Shown piece by piece: positions 1 through 9,268 of a DNA stretch of 64,000 nucleotides; the stretch's first letter is position 1, and each line of letters opens with the position of its first letter. Location: positions 62,001-126,000 of the forward strand of contig JAKOQB010000095.1 in assembly GCA_029778535.1 (NCBI GenBank), given 5' to 3'. The stretch is from Pseudomonadota bacterium (GTDB lineage Bacteria > Pseudomonadota > Gammaproteobacteria > Burkholderiales > Burkholderiaceae_F). The position numbers and the translations under genes are program-made. The notes beneath the pieces were generated by a model. It had not been told where the DNA came from. It saw only the letters and a program-made list of their open reading frames with translations, and made no database searches.

Positions 1-3000
1 GCCAGCCCCAGCCCGCTGCCGCTCGAAGCGAGCGTGCGCGCCTTGTCGACGCGGTAGAAGCGCTCGAAGATGTGCGGCAGGTCGTCGGGCGGGATGCCGC
101 TGCCGGTGTCGCGCACCTCGACCAGCGCGCCGTCGTCGTGCGCCAGCACCGCCAGCGTGACCCGGCCGTCAGGCGGCGTGTGCGCGAGCGCGTTTTCCAG
201 AAGGTTTTCCAGCGTGCGTTCGAGCAACCCGATGTCCGCATGCACGAAGCCGAGCGCGTCGTCGAGCTCGAGCGCGAGCTGCACGTGTCTGCCCTGCGCC
301 GCGAGCTGGAACTTCTGCAGCACATCGCGCGCCAGCTCGCCCAGTGCGACCGGCTCGGCGTCGATGCGATAGCCGTCGAAGTCGAGCCGTGCCAGATCGA
401 ACAGCTCCGAGATCAGCGTCTGCAGGTGCTCCGCCTGCCGCTGCGCGATGGTCAGGAACGAACGCCGCTCCTGCGCGCCGAGCGACTGCTCCTTCAGCAG
501 CAGCGTGTCGAGGTAGCCGCGCAGCGACGCCAGCGGGCTCCTCAGATCGTGCGACACGTTGGCGATCAGCTCGCGCCGCAGATACACGTTCTCTTCCTGC
601 AGCCGGTTCTTCAGCTGCTCGACCTCGGCCAGCGCGCGCTGCAGTCCCTCGTGCGCGCGCAATCGCTCCAGCTCGGCGGCGGCGCGGCCGGCGGACAGCC
701 GCAGCACCGCGAGCGCGAGCGTCGCATCGGGCATCGGCGCGGTGCCGACCAGCGCCACGTGGCCGATCACCTGTCCACCCGAACTCACCAATGGCATGCC
801 GAGATAGCTGTGCGCGTTCCAGTCGGCGAGCCCCACGTCCTGCGGAAAGCGCGCCTGCAGGTCGTCGGCGTAATGGCAGACCTCGCCGTCGACCACCTGC
901 TGGCACGGCGTGCCGGGCAGCGCGAATTCGAAGCCCTCGCCGAAGTCGTCGCCGTTCCAGAACGCGCGCGTGCGCACGATGCGGCCGCGCTTCGGATCGT
1001 CGCGCAGGCACTCGGCGACGAACACGTAGCGCACCTCGAGCGCCTGCGCCAGATTGCGCACCAGCGCGCGGAAGAAATCGCCGCCGGTGACGGTCGCGGT
1101 GCCGGCCTCGATCGCGCGCAACCGCTGCTCGGCGCGCTGGCGCTCGTGCATCTCGCGCGTCATCCGGTCGAGCAGGCGCGCGCTGTGCAGCGACACCGCG
1201 GCCTGCGCGGCGAGGATCTGGATCACCTCGATCCCTTCGGGGCGGAAGGCGTCGCGTACCAGGCTGTTCTCCAGGTACAGCGCCGCGCGCGCGCCGCCCT
1301 GCTGCACGATCGGCAGGCACAGTACCGACCTGGGCTGCGCCGCGTCCAGGTAGGGGTCGCGCGCGAAGCGCTCGTCGTGCAAGGGGTCGGTCAGCACCAG
1401 CGCCGCCTGCGTGCGCAGCACGTAGTTGACGACCGCGGCACTGCACAGGTGCGGCGGCGCCTCCATCGGCGCATCGTGCAGCTCGATTCCGTCGTCGGAC
1501 TCGGTGCCGCCGGCGGCGACCACGTGCGCTCCGTCATCCAGCACCTCGACCAGCGCGCCGCGGCTGGCGCCTGCGCTCTGGATCGCGATCCGCAGCATCT
1601 GCCGGATCAGCGTGTCGAGTTCAACGTCGGCGGCGAGCGCCTGCGCCGCCCTGCCGATCGTCGCGCGGTCGAGCGATTCGGCCGCGTGCGCCGGCACCGC
1701 GGGCGCGCCAGCGCCGAGCAGCGCGCCATGCTGTTGCGCCAGCTGCCGCACCTTCGCGTGCGCGCCCCATTGCGCGTAGCAATCGCGCGCCGCGCGCAGG
1801 TAGACCGCGGCCACCGTGCGATTGCCGCGCTCGAGCCACAGCCGCCCGCAGCGCTCGTTGGTGAGCGCGCGCTGCTGCACGTTGGCGGTTTCGTCGGCGA
1901 ACGCAATCGCGCGCTCGTACAGGTCGAGCGCGCGCAGCGGCTGCCCGGTGATCCGCGCCAGCTCGGCCGACAGGATCAGCGCCCAGCAGCGGAAGTTCTC
2001 CGGGCAGCGGTCGGCCAGCGCGTCGAGCTCGCGCCGAGCGGCGCGCAGCGTTTTCAAGGCGGCGGCGCGTTCCACGGCGTCGGCGGCCGCGTGCGCGTCC
2101 GCCAGCCGCAGTCCGTTCCAGAACGCGTACAGCACGCTCCATTGCATGCCGACCAGTTCGCTCGCGGCGCCTTGCACCGCGCACGCGGCCTGCGCCGCGC
2201 CCTCGGTATCACCGAGCAGGAAGCACACGTGCAGCCGCGCGATCGCATGGAACATCGAGAAGAACGCGTTGCCGCGGTAGGCCGCGGCGTAGCGATCCTC
2301 GTCGAAGTCCGGATGCGACAGCCGCGGCGCGTCGGTGGCGCCCTGCAGCGCGAGCGACCACGCGAGCATCAGCCGCAGCGCGTCGGCGAAGCTGTCGTTC
2401 TTCAGCCGCGCCAGCAGCTCCAGGTTCGGCTGCAGGTCGGAATTGAAGCGTGCCAGGTCCTGCGCGGCGGCGAATGCGGGCCATGCCTCGGTCGACGCGC
2501 CGTACGCCGCGTACAGGAAGTCGCCGTTCTCGAGCCCGGCGCGACATGCCGCCTTCGCGTAATCCAACCAGCTCGCAAACGGCCGGCACCACAGGTTGAC
2601 GTGCGCGTGGAACTGCTGATAGACCTTGGCGCGCAGCCGGCGGTCGTCGAGCCGCTCGTTGACCGCGAGCGCGAGGTTGCCCCATTCCCACGCCTCGCCG
2701 TAGTCGCCGTTGACCGGGCCCGCGCTGATCGCGTGCGTGACGTAGCCGTAGGCGGATTCCGCGGCGTTGCCGTGCGCGAGCGACAGGCGCACCAGCGTGG
2801 CCGAGATCAGGCGCGCCAGCGTCGCATCGCCGTGGATGTACGCGGGCGACCACGCGTCGGTCAGGATCTTCATCACCATCTGCATCGACGGATCGGTCAT
2901 CGGCGGCAGGTCGATCAGCGCGGCGATCGGGCGGCCGGCGCGCCGCGCGCGGATCTGCGCGATCTCCGCCGCCAGCGCGGCGCGCTTGGCGCGCGCCGAC

Positions 3001-5555
3001 ACCGGCAGCGCGATGCCGAGCGCGGCCAGGCCGCCGCGCGCGGCGGCGAGCGCATCGCCGTAGCGCGCCAGGTTCTCGAACTGGATCGCGCGCAGCCGGT
3101 GCACGCGCGCCCGGTCCAGCGCCGACGCCGCGCGCTGCAGCAGTTCGTCGTACTGGCGCAGCGCGGCGTCGAAGTCGCCGCACAGGTAATCGCACTGTGC
3201 TGCCTCCAGGTGCAGCGCGAACGCCGGTTCGTACTCGCGACTCCAGTGCTCCGGCGCGAGCAACGCGCGGCCGGCGCGGTAGTAGCCGCGCGCGCTGCGG
3301 TAGGCGGCCGCCGATTTCGCTCTGTTGCCGGCGGCCAGGTTCAGCCGCGCCAGCGCCAGCCGCTCGGCCGGCGCGTCGATCAGCGCCGCGCCCAGGTTCA
3401 GGTGCGACACCGCGTCGAAGATGCGCTCGATCCCCGCCGCCTCGCCGCTCGCCGCCGCGTCGCCCGCCAGCGTGCGGCCGACGTGCAGGTGCACGCGCGG
3501 GCGGTCGAACGCGCCGATGCGCGCGTACGCGGCCTGCTGCACGCGGTCGTGCAAGAACGCGAACCCGTGGTTCGACTCCGGCACGATCAGCCCTTCGGCC
3601 AGCGCGACCTCAAGATCGTCGAGCGTGGTGCGCAGCGGCTGCGCACACACCGCCGCGAGCGTCGGCGCGTCGAAGCGGTTGCCCAGGAACGCTGCCAGCG
3701 CAAGCGCGTGCTCGGTCGCGCCCGGCAGGCGATCGAGCTTGCGGCTCAGCAGCTCGCCCACGTCGTCGGCGGCCGACGCGGCGATGGCGTCGAGCCGGCA
3801 CGTCCACGCGCAACGCTGCGGATCAAACACGATCAGCCCTTCGCGGTGCAGGGCGGCCAGCGTCTGGGTGACGAAGAACGGGTTGCCGCCGGTGCGTTCG
3901 AGCAGCAGCCGCGCCAGCGGCTCGGCGCGGTTGCGTTCCGCGTGCAGCGTGTCGGCCGCCAGTTCCGTCAATGCGGGCAGCGCGAGCGGTCCGAGCGCAA
4001 TGCGCCGGATCGCCACGGCTTCGGACTGCAGCGAATCGAGCGCCCGCGCCAGCGGGTGCGCGGCATCGACTTCGTGCGCGCGCCAGGCTCCGATCAGCAG
4101 CAGGTGGCGGATCTGCGCGCTGGTCGCCAGCGCCCGCAGCAACTGCAGCGTGGACGAGTCGGCCCACTGCAGGTCGTCGAGGAAGATCGCCAGCGGCGCC
4201 TCGGCGGTGGCCAGCGCGGCGACGAAGTTCTGGAACGCCAGCGTGAAGCGGTTCTGCGCCTCGGCCGGCGGCAGCGGCGGCGCCGGCCGCTGCGGCCCGA
4301 GGATCAGCTCGATCTCGGGAATCACCTCGGCGATCACGGCCGCGTTCGGGCCGAGGCTCGCGCCGAGGCGCGCGACATCGCGCGCCAGCCGCGCCGGCGC
4401 CTCGGCCAGCAGCCGCTGCACGCACTGGCGCAGCGCCTGGACCAGCGCCGCGTACGGCACGTCGCGCGACAACTGGTCGAACTTGCCGCTGACGAAATTG
4501 CCGCGGCTGCGCGCCACCGGCTCGTGCAGCGCCTGGATCAGCGCGGTCTTGCCGATGCCGGCCGCGCCCTCGACCAGCAGCAGGGTGGTCGGGCCGTGGC
4601 ATGCCACGTCGAACGCGCCGATCAGCGCGGCGCGCTCGGCGTCGCGGCCGTACAGCCGCTGCGGCACGGCGAAGCGGTCCGACACGTCGGCGGCTGCGAT
4701 CGGGAAGTCGGCGATGCGGCCGCGCTCCGACCATTCGCGCCGGCAGCGCTGCAGGTCCTGCTGCAGGCCGTGCGCGCTCTGGTAGCGCTCCTCCGGCTGC
4801 TTGGCGAGCAGCTTCATCACGATCCGCGACAGCGGCAGCGGCACCGTCGCCACGGAGGCAGGGGCCGGCGGCGTGCGCGCGATCTGCGCGTGCATCAGCT
4901 CGAGCGGATCGTCGGACACGAACGGCGGATGTCCGACCAGCAGCTCGTACAGCAGCGCGCCGAGCGCGTAGAAATCGGTGCGCCAGTCGCATGCGCGGTT
5001 CACGCGCCCGGTCTGCTCCGGCGCCGCGTAGGGCAGCCGCGTGCGGTACTGGTGCTCGGCCAGCGGCGCGCAGGCTTCGGCCGCGTCGCGTGCGGCGTCG
5101 CTGAAATCGGTCAGGCGGACGCGGCCGCTGCGCTCGTGCACCAGCACGGAACGCGGGCTCAACGCGCGATGGATGATGCCGGCGGCGTGCAGCCCCGCCA
5201 GCGTGGCGGCGATCTGCAGCGCGTAGTCAAGCACCCAGCCCAGCGGCGCGGACCGCGCGGCGATCAGCGCCGCCAGCGGGCGGTCGTCGCAATCCTCCAG
5301 CACCAGCGCGCAATGCTGGTCGTTGCATACCAGGTCGAGCGCGCGCGTGACGCTGTCGACCGGCGGATCGCTGAGGATTTCGTATTCGCGCTTCAGCCGC
5401 GCCAGATCGTCGGCGAACGAGGGCGCGAGCGCCGGCAGTTTGATCAGCACCGTGCCGTCGCGGCCGGCGATGCGGCCGCGGTGCAGGCGAAAGCGCGCGT
5501 CGCTCGCGAGCTCTTCCGTGAGCTGGCAGGGCGACGCGACGACGAGGTCGGGCAC
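1..5555 (-). CDS. Giant hybrid sensor: kinase-like / AAA ATPase / GAF / histidine kinase (3' end outside window)
   Basis: About 1851 residues are visible and the frame runs off the window start, so roughly the last 50 residues are missing. Domains in order: a Ser/Thr-kinase-like N-terminus (about 20-270, lysine in VLIK, DFS motif); an AAA/NACHT-like ATPase (Walker A GAAGIGKT, Walker B LAIFLDDLQWAD); a long TPR-like helical middle; GAF-like segments; a HisKA domain with the H-box VSHDLRSPL (His about 1669); and an HATPase with N-box, DTGSGI and GSGLGLA at the edge. This matches the trifunctional kinase/ATP-binding/histidine kinase family. The kinase catalytic loop reads HRALSPRS, lacking the HRD aspartate, so that domain may be inactive. 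The GTG start at 5555 agrees with MPDLVV and lies 146 bp from the divergent response regulator, its likely phosphorylation partner. Confidence 0.9.
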   Translation of the reverse strand, partial: MPDLVVASPCQLTEELASDARFRLHRGRIAGRDGTVLIKLPALAPSFADDLARLKREYEILSDPPVDSVTRALDLVCNDQHCALVLEDCDDRPLAALIAARSAPLGWVLDYALQIAATLAGLHAAGIIHRALSPRSVLVHERSGRVRLTDFSDAARDAAEACAPLAEHQYRTRLPYAAPEQTGRVNRACDWRTDFYALGALLYELLVGHPPFVSDDPLELMHAQIARTPPAPASVATVPLPLSRIVMKLLAKQPEERYQSAHGLQQDLQRCRREWSERGRIADFPIAAADVSDRFAVPQRLYGRDAERAALIGAFDVACHGPTTLLLVEGAAGIGKTALIQALHEPVARSRGNFVSGKFDQLSRDVPYAALVQALRQCVQRLLAEAPARLARDVARLGASLGPNAAVIAEVIPEIELILGPQRPAPPLPPAEAQNRFTLAFQNFVAALATAEAPLAIFLDDLQWADSSTLQLLRALATSAQIRHLLLIGAWRAHEVDAAHPLARALDSLQSEAVAIRRIALGPLALPALTELAADTLHAERNRAEPLARLLLERTGGNPFFVTQTLAALHREGLIVFDPQRCAWTCRLDAIAASAADDVGELLSRKLDRLPGATEHALALAAFLGNRFDAPTLAAVCAQPLRTTLDDLEVALAEGLIVPESNHGFAFLHDRVQQAAYARIGAFDRPRVHLHVGRTLAGDAAASGEAAGIERIFDAVSHLNLGAALIDAPAERLALARLNLAAGNRAKSAAAYRSARGYYRAGRALLAPEHWSREYEPAFALHLEAAQCDYLCGDFDAALRQYDELLQRAASALDRARVHRLRAIQFENLARYGDALAAARGGLAALGIALPVSARAKRAALAAEIAQIRARRAGRPIAALIDLPPMTDPSMQMVMKILTDAWSPAYIHGDATLARLISATLVRLSLAHGNAAESAYGYVTHAISAGPVNGDYGEAWEWGNLALAVNERLDDRRLRAKVYQQFHAHVNLWCRPFASWLDYAKAACRAGLENGDFLYAAYGASTEAWPAFAAAQDLARFNSDLQPNLELLARLKNDSFADALRLMLAWSLALQGATDAPRLSHPDFDEDRYAAAYRGNAFFSMFHAIARLHVCFLLGDTEGAAQAACAVQGAASELVGMQWSVLYAFWNGLRLADAHAAADAVERAAALKTLRAARRELDALADRCPENFRCWALILSAELARITGQPLRALDLYERAIAFADETANVQQRALTNERCGRLWLERGNRTVAAVYLRAARDCYAQWGAHAKVRQLAQQHGALLGAGAPAVPAHAAESLDRATIGRAAQALAADVELDTLIRQMLRIAIQSAGASRGALVEVLDDGAHVVAAGGTESDDGIELHDAPMEAPPHLCSAAVVNYVLRTQAALVLTDPLHDERFARDPYLDAAQPRSVLCLPIVQQGGARAALYLENSLVRDAFRPEGIEVIQILAAQAAVSLHSARLLDRMTREMHERQRAEQRLRAIEAGTATVTGGDFFRALVRNLAQALEVRYVFVAECLRDDPKRGRIVRTRAFWNGDDFGEGFEFALPGTPCQQVVDGEVCHYADDLQARFPQDVGLADWNAHSYLGMPLVSSGGQVIGHVALVGTAPMPDATLALAVLRLSAGRAAAELERLRAHEGLQRALAEVEQLKNRLQEENVYLRRELIANVSHDLRSPLASLRGYLDTLLLKEQSLGAQERRSFLTIAQRQAEHLQTLISELFDLARLDFDGYRIDAEPVALGELARDVLQKFQLAAQGRHVQLALELDDALGFVHADIGLLERTLENLLENALAHTPPDGRVTLAVLAHDDGALVEVRDTGSGIPPDDLPHIFERFYRVDKARTLASSGSGLGL

Positions 5556-5701
5556 GGGTTCGTCCCAGGGCGGAGGCCGCCGAACATTAGGAGCACGTCG
5601 GCGCCGGCGCAAGAAGCGTTCACGCGATGTGATGGAAATTTGAACTTCGGCGGCAGGCACGGCGGCACAATGAGGCGTCGCAGTTCCGACGAGGAGTCGA
5701 A
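5556..5701. promoter_or_regulatory. Divergent intergenic region between sensor and regulator
   Basis: These 146 bp separate two divergent signalling genes and must hold both promoters. They are more AT-rich than the flanking coding sequence around 5620-5645. I could not assign convincing -35/-10 boxes. A purine-rich GAGGAG at about 5692 serves as ribosome binding site for the response regulator. Confidence 0.4.
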
Positions 5702-6412
5702 GTGCCGTCGCAGCGCCGTGTTCTGGTCATCGAGGACCACCAGGAGATCGCCGAACTGGTGCGGCTGCACCTCGCCGACCTGCCGTGCGAGGTCGAGCTG
5801 GCCTACGACGGCGCCAAGGGGCTGGCGCTGGCGGAGGCGAAGCCGTACGACCTCGTGATCCTGGACCTGATGCTGCCGGGACTCGACGGGCTGGAGATCT
5901 GCAAGCGGCTGCGCGCGCGGCAGAACTACATGCCGATTCTGATGATCACGTCGAAGTCGTCGGAGTTCGACCGCGTGCTGGGACTGGAACTTGGCGCCGA
6001 CGATTACCTGGCCAAGCCATTCTCGGTGATCGAGCTGATGGCGCGCGTGAAGGCGATTTTCCGCCGCGTCGATGCGCTGGCGCAGCCGTCGGCGCAGGTG
6101 CCGAAGTCGATCGCCGCGGGCGAGCTGGCGATCGACGTCGAGCGCCGCCACGTGACGCTGGCCGGCCGCACGATCGAGCTGACCGCCAAGGAGTTCGACC
6201 TGCTGGCGTTCTTCGCCGCGCACCCCGGGCGCGTGTTCAACCGCGGCCAGCTCCTTGACAAGGTGTGGGGCTATTCGCACAGCGGCTACGAGCACACGGT
6301 CAATTCGCACATCAACCGGCTGCGCGCGAAGATCGAGGCCGATCCGGCCAACCCGCGCTACATCCTGACCGTGTGGAGCGTGGGGTACAAGTTTGCAGAG
6401 GTGGCGTCGTAG
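5702..6412 (+). CDS. OmpR/PhoB-family response regulator
   Basis: A 236-residue two-domain regulator. The receiver domain (about 6-120) has the acidic pocket E11-D12, phosphoacceptor D55 in VILDLMLPG, T83 and K105. A winged-helix DNA-binding domain (about 137-234) follows, with the typical ELTAKEFDLLAFF and HINRLRAKI segments. The GTG start is supported by GAGGAG upstream; the frame begins MPSQRRVLVIEDH, leaving the usual five to six residues before the first beta strand. It is divergent from the giant sensor kinase and is its probable cognate regulator. Targets cannot be read from the sequence. Confidence 0.93.
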   Translation: MPSQRRVLVIEDHQEIAELVRLHLADLPCEVELAYDGAKGLALAEAKPYDLVILDLMLPGLDGLEICKRLRARQNYMPILMITSKSSEFDRVLGLELGADDYLAKPFSVIELMARVKAIFRRVDALAQPSAQVPKSIAAGELAIDVERRHVTLAGRTIELTAKEFDLLAFFAAHPGRVFNRGQLLDKVWGYSHSGYEHTVNSHINRLRAKIEADPANPRYILTVWSVGYKFAEVAS

Positions 6413-6428
6413 TGATGCGGTGCGTCGG

Positions 6429-6529
6429 CGTCCCCGCCCCCGATTCGAGCACTCGAGGGCGGGCTCCGGCGGGGCCCCAGTGCCTTTGGAGACGATGTCC
6501 GGATTCCCGCCGGCGCGGGAATGACACGC
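6429..6529. repeat. Dispersed palindromic repeat, copy 1
   Basis: The stretch contains a perfect hairpin, ATTCCCGC (6503-6510) and GCGGGAAT (6515-6522) with a CGGC loop, followed by GACACGC. It resembles the widespread ATTCCCGC..GCGGGAATGAC intergenic repeat of proteobacteria. Two blocks recur at 15299-15350: CGTCCCCGCCCCCGAT and GGCGCGGGAATGACACGC. It lies between the convergent ends of the response regulator and the sigma factor, so it may also act as a bidirectional terminator. Confidence 0.7.
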
Positions 6530-6532
6530 GCG

Positions 6533-7192
6533 TCAGTGCGCGGCGCGCGCGTCGAACCAGTCCTGCTCGAGCAGCGCGCGCAGCGTGGTGCGGGCGCGGT
6601 GCAGCATCACGAAGCAGTTGTTCGGCGTGATGCCGACCGCGGCGCAGATCTCCGGCGTTTCCATGCCGAGGATCTCGCGCATCGTGAACACGCGCGCGGC
6701 GTTCTTCGGCAACCGGTCGATGCAGCGCTCGAGCACCTCGAAGAAGCGCCGCTGGGAAAGCGCCTGTTCCGGGTCGCCCCAGTCCGACGGCGGCACCTTC
6801 CACTGGCCGTCATCGGTGAAGAGCGCGCGCGGCTCGATCGTGCCGTCGTCGGCTTCTTCGTCCAGCGGCAGCTCGCGCGACTGGCGCCGGAACGTGTCGG
6901 CGACCTTGTGCTTCAGGATCCCGAACAGCCACGTGCGCACCGATGAGCGGCCGGCGAAGTTGGCCGGCGCCTGCAGCGCGGCGAGCAGCGTGTCCTGCAC
7001 CGCGTCCTCGGCGGCGGCGCGGCTGCCGAGCAGCCACAGCGCATAGCGCAGCAGCGCCGCGCGGTGCTGCTCCAGTTCGCGCGGGTCGATGTGCGTCAGC
7101 GCGCCGACCGCGCGGTCGAAGAATTCGCCCGCGGTGGCCGGGCCGCCGGCCTCGTCCAGTCCGTCGAACGCAGGTGCGATGTTCTGTGCCAT
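6533..7192 (-). CDS. ECF-type RNA polymerase sigma factor
   Basis: A 219-residue sigma-70 family protein. Region 2 lies at about 45-115 ([20 protein letters not shown], then [20 protein letters not shown]). Region 4 lies at about 160-210 with a helix-turn-helix ([20 protein letters not shown]). An acidic linker joins them. Relatives in this group are often followed by a small zinc-binding anti-sigma gene, but only 120 bp separate this stop from the convergent response regulator and no such gene fits. Start ATG 7192 gives MAQNIAPAF. It is divergent from pncB across 137 bp. Regulon unknown. Confidence 0.9.
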   Translation of the reverse strand: MAQNIAPAFDGLDEAGGPATAGEFFDRAVGALTHIDPRELEQHRAALLRYALWLLGSRAAAEDAVQDTLLAALQAPANFAGRSSVRTWLFGILKHKVADTFRRQSRELPLDEEADDGTIEPRALFTDDGQWKVPPSDWGDPEQALSQRRFFEVLERCIDRLPKNAARVFTMREILGMETPEICAAVGITPNNCFVMLHRARTTLRALLEQDWFDARAAH

Positions 7193-7329
7193 GCTGTCCT
7201 CCGCCTTCTCGTTGCGGCGAAGGATGCGCGGCGCGTCTCACCGGGCACTCACGGAAGCTTCAAATTTCGGTCACGGCCGAGGGTGGCCTGCCCCTACAAT
7301 CGGGCGAAACTGCCCGCACAGCCCAGCGC

Positions 7330-8514
7330 GTGATCATCACCAGCCTGCTCGACACCGACCTGTACAAGTTCACGATGATGCAGGTCGTGCTGCATCAGTT
7401 TCCGGGCGCGCAGGTCGAATACCGCTTCAAGTGCCGCAACGCCGGCGTCGATCTGACGCCGTACATCGAAGAGATCCGCGAGCAGATCCACTGGCTGTGC
7501 ACGCTGCGCTTCAAGGAGTCGGAGCTCGAGTACCTGCGCGGCATGCGCTTCATCAAGAGCGACTTCGTCGACTTCCTCGGGCTGTTCCAGCTCAACGCGA
7601 AGTACATCACGGTGCGGCCGGCGCCGCTCGCCAACGGCGAGATCGAGATCGTGATCAAGGGCCCGTGGCTGCACACGATCCTGTTCGAGATCCCGGTGCT
7701 GGCGATCGTCAACGAGGTGTACTTCCGCGCCACGCAGATCGAGCCCGACTTCGCCGAGGGGCGGCGCCGGCTGGCAGCGAAGATCGCGCTCGTCCGCGAC
7801 GATCCGACGCTGGCGGGCGCCAACGGCCCGAAGATCGCCGACTACGGCACGCGCCGGCGCTTCTCGCGCCTGTGGCACGACGAGGTGCTGCGCACGCTGA
7901 AGGACGAACTGCGCGACAACCTGGCCGGCACCAGCAACGTGATGTACGCGGCCAAGCACGGGTTGATTCCGCTCGGCACGATGGCGCACGAGTACCTGCA
8001 GGCGTGCCAGGCGCTCGGTCCCAGGCTGCGCGATTCGCAGACTTTCGGCTTCGAGTCGTGGGCCCAGGAGTACCGCGGCGACCTCGGCATCGCGCTGTCG
8101 GACGTGTTCGGGATGGACGCGTTCCTGCGCGACTACGACAGGTACTTCTGCAAGCTGTTCGACGGCACGCGCCACGACTCGGGCGATCCGCTCGAATGGG
8201 GTGAGCGCATGATCGCGCACTACGAGAAGATGCGCGTCGACCCGAAGACCAAGACGCTGGTGTTCTCCGACGCGCTGACGATCCCCAAGGTGATCGAACT
8301 GTTCCGCCGCTTCAACGGCCGCGCGCGGCTGGCGTTCGGCGTCGGCACCAACCTGACCAACGACCTCGGCTACACGCCGCTGCAGATCGTGATCAAGATG
8401 GTCCGCTGCAACGGCCAGCCGGTGGCGAAGCTGTCCGATTCGCCGGAAAAAAACATGTGCGACGACGCCGCCTATCTCGCGTACCTGCGGCAGGTGTTCG
8501 AGATCAGGAGCTGA
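7330..8514 (+). CDS. pncB: Nicotinate phosphoribosyltransferase
   Basis: A 394-residue enzyme converting nicotinate and PRPP to nicotinate mononucleotide in NAD salvage; cytoplasmic. The N-terminus [14 protein letters not shown] is the family signature. The catalytic region holds GTRHDSGDP, and the phosphate-binding loop is followed by [10 protein letters not shown]. Length matches the E. coli enzyme (about 400). I chose GTG 7330 because the conserved N-terminus begins at once after it; the frame stays open for 129 codons upstream but that part has no family likeness. Divergent from the sigma factor gene. Confidence 0.95.
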   Translation: MIITSLLDTDLYKFTMMQVVLHQFPGAQVEYRFKCRNAGVDLTPYIEEIREQIHWLCTLRFKESELEYLRGMRFIKSDFVDFLGLFQLNAKYITVRPAPLANGEIEIVIKGPWLHTILFEIPVLAIVNEVYFRATQIEPDFAEGRRRLAAKIALVRDDPTLAGANGPKIADYGTRRRFSRLWHDEVLRTLKDELRDNLAGTSNVMYAAKHGLIPLGTMAHEYLQACQALGPRLRDSQTFGFESWAQEYRGDLGIALSDVFGMDAFLRDYDRYFCKLFDGTRHDSGDPLEWGERMIAHYEKMRVDPKTKTLVFSDALTIPKVIELFRRFNGRARLAFGVGTNLTNDLGYTPLQIVIKMVRCNGQPVAKLSDSPEKNMCDDAAYLAYLRQVFEIRS

Positions 8515-8608
8515 CGCCGGCGAGCGATCCCAAAATGGCGCCAGCGCGCGGCGGAATAACCGGCGCCGTGCGCATGTTCACGTCGGATCGGGTTCTAAGG
8601 AGGAGACC

Positions 8609-9172
8609 ATGATCCGACGCCACCCGCTTCTTTCCGCAATGCTGTGTGCCGGCGCGCTGACCGCGCTTCCCGCCGGCGCGCAGACCGTCCACGCCACCCT
8701 GATCGGCTACCACGAGGTGCCGGCGGTGGCATCGCCCGCAAGCGGGCGCTTCAAGGCAAAGATCGACGAGGACGCCGGCATGGTGTTCTGGGAGCTCAGC
8801 TATGAGGGGCTGCAGACGACCGCGTTCATGTCGCACATCCACTTCGGCCAGCGCGGCGTCAACGGCGGCATCAGCGTGTGGCTGTGCGGCACGCCGAATG
8901 TGCAGCCGAACCAGGTGATCCCGGCCGGGCTGCCGGCCTGTCCTGCGCAGGGCGGAACGCTGAACGGATCGTTCGGCGCCAACGCGGTGATCGGGCCGGC
9001 GGGCCAGTTGATCGGCGCGGCGCAGTTGCAGAAGCTGATCGACGCGATGCGCGCCGGCGTCACCTACGTCAACGTGCACACCAGCACGCCCTCCGGCGGC
9101 GTGCCCAGCGGAGAGATCCGCGGCCAGATCCGGCGCGGCGACGGTGACGACCGCGGCCGCGGCAAGGGCTGA
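8609..9172 (+). CDS. Secreted CHRD-domain protein
   Basis: A 187-residue protein with a Sec signal peptide (residues 1-24, cleavage likely after AGA) followed by one CHRD domain: HATLIGYHEVPAV at the start, FMSHIHFGQRGVNGG in the middle and VNVHTSTPSGGVPSGEIRGQ at the end. CHRD domains are beta-rich modules first noted in chordin and are common in bacterial secreted proteins, where the function is unknown. A strong AAGGAGGAGA ribosome binding site precedes ATG 8609, and a strong terminator follows. It appears to be a single-gene unit. Confidence 0.88.
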   Translation: MIRRHPLLSAMLCAGALTALPAGAQTVHATLIGYHEVPAVASPASGRFKAKIDEDAGMVFWELSYEGLQTTAFMSHIHFGQRGVNGGISVWLCGTPNVQPNQVIPAGLPACPAQGGTLNGSFGANAVIGPAGQLIGAAQLQKLIDAMRAGVTYVNVHTSTPSGGVPSGEIRGQIRRGDGDDRGRGKG

Positions 9173-9197
9173 TCGGCAGACCACGGTTGCCGACCAG

Positions 9198-9224
9198 GGG
9201 CGGCCCCGGCCGCCCTCTTTTTTT
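9198..9224 (+). terminator. Intrinsic terminator of the CHRD gene
   Basis: GGGCGGCC (9198-9205) pairs perfectly with GGCCGCCC (9208-9215) and is followed by TCTTTTTTT (9216-9224). This is the best canonical rho-independent terminator in the window, 25 bp after the CHRD stop codon. Confidence 0.93.
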
Positions 9225-9268
9225 CGGCGCGGCGGCGCGAGAAGGGGCGGCCATATAATCGCCGGCCC

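Noticed and set aside
72-5858. A 1928-codon open frame on the plus strand opposite the sensor kinase
   Set aside because: Arginine-rich sequence without any family likeness; it mirrors the GC-biased third positions of the true minus-strand gene, which shows clear kinase, ATPase and histidine kinase motifs.
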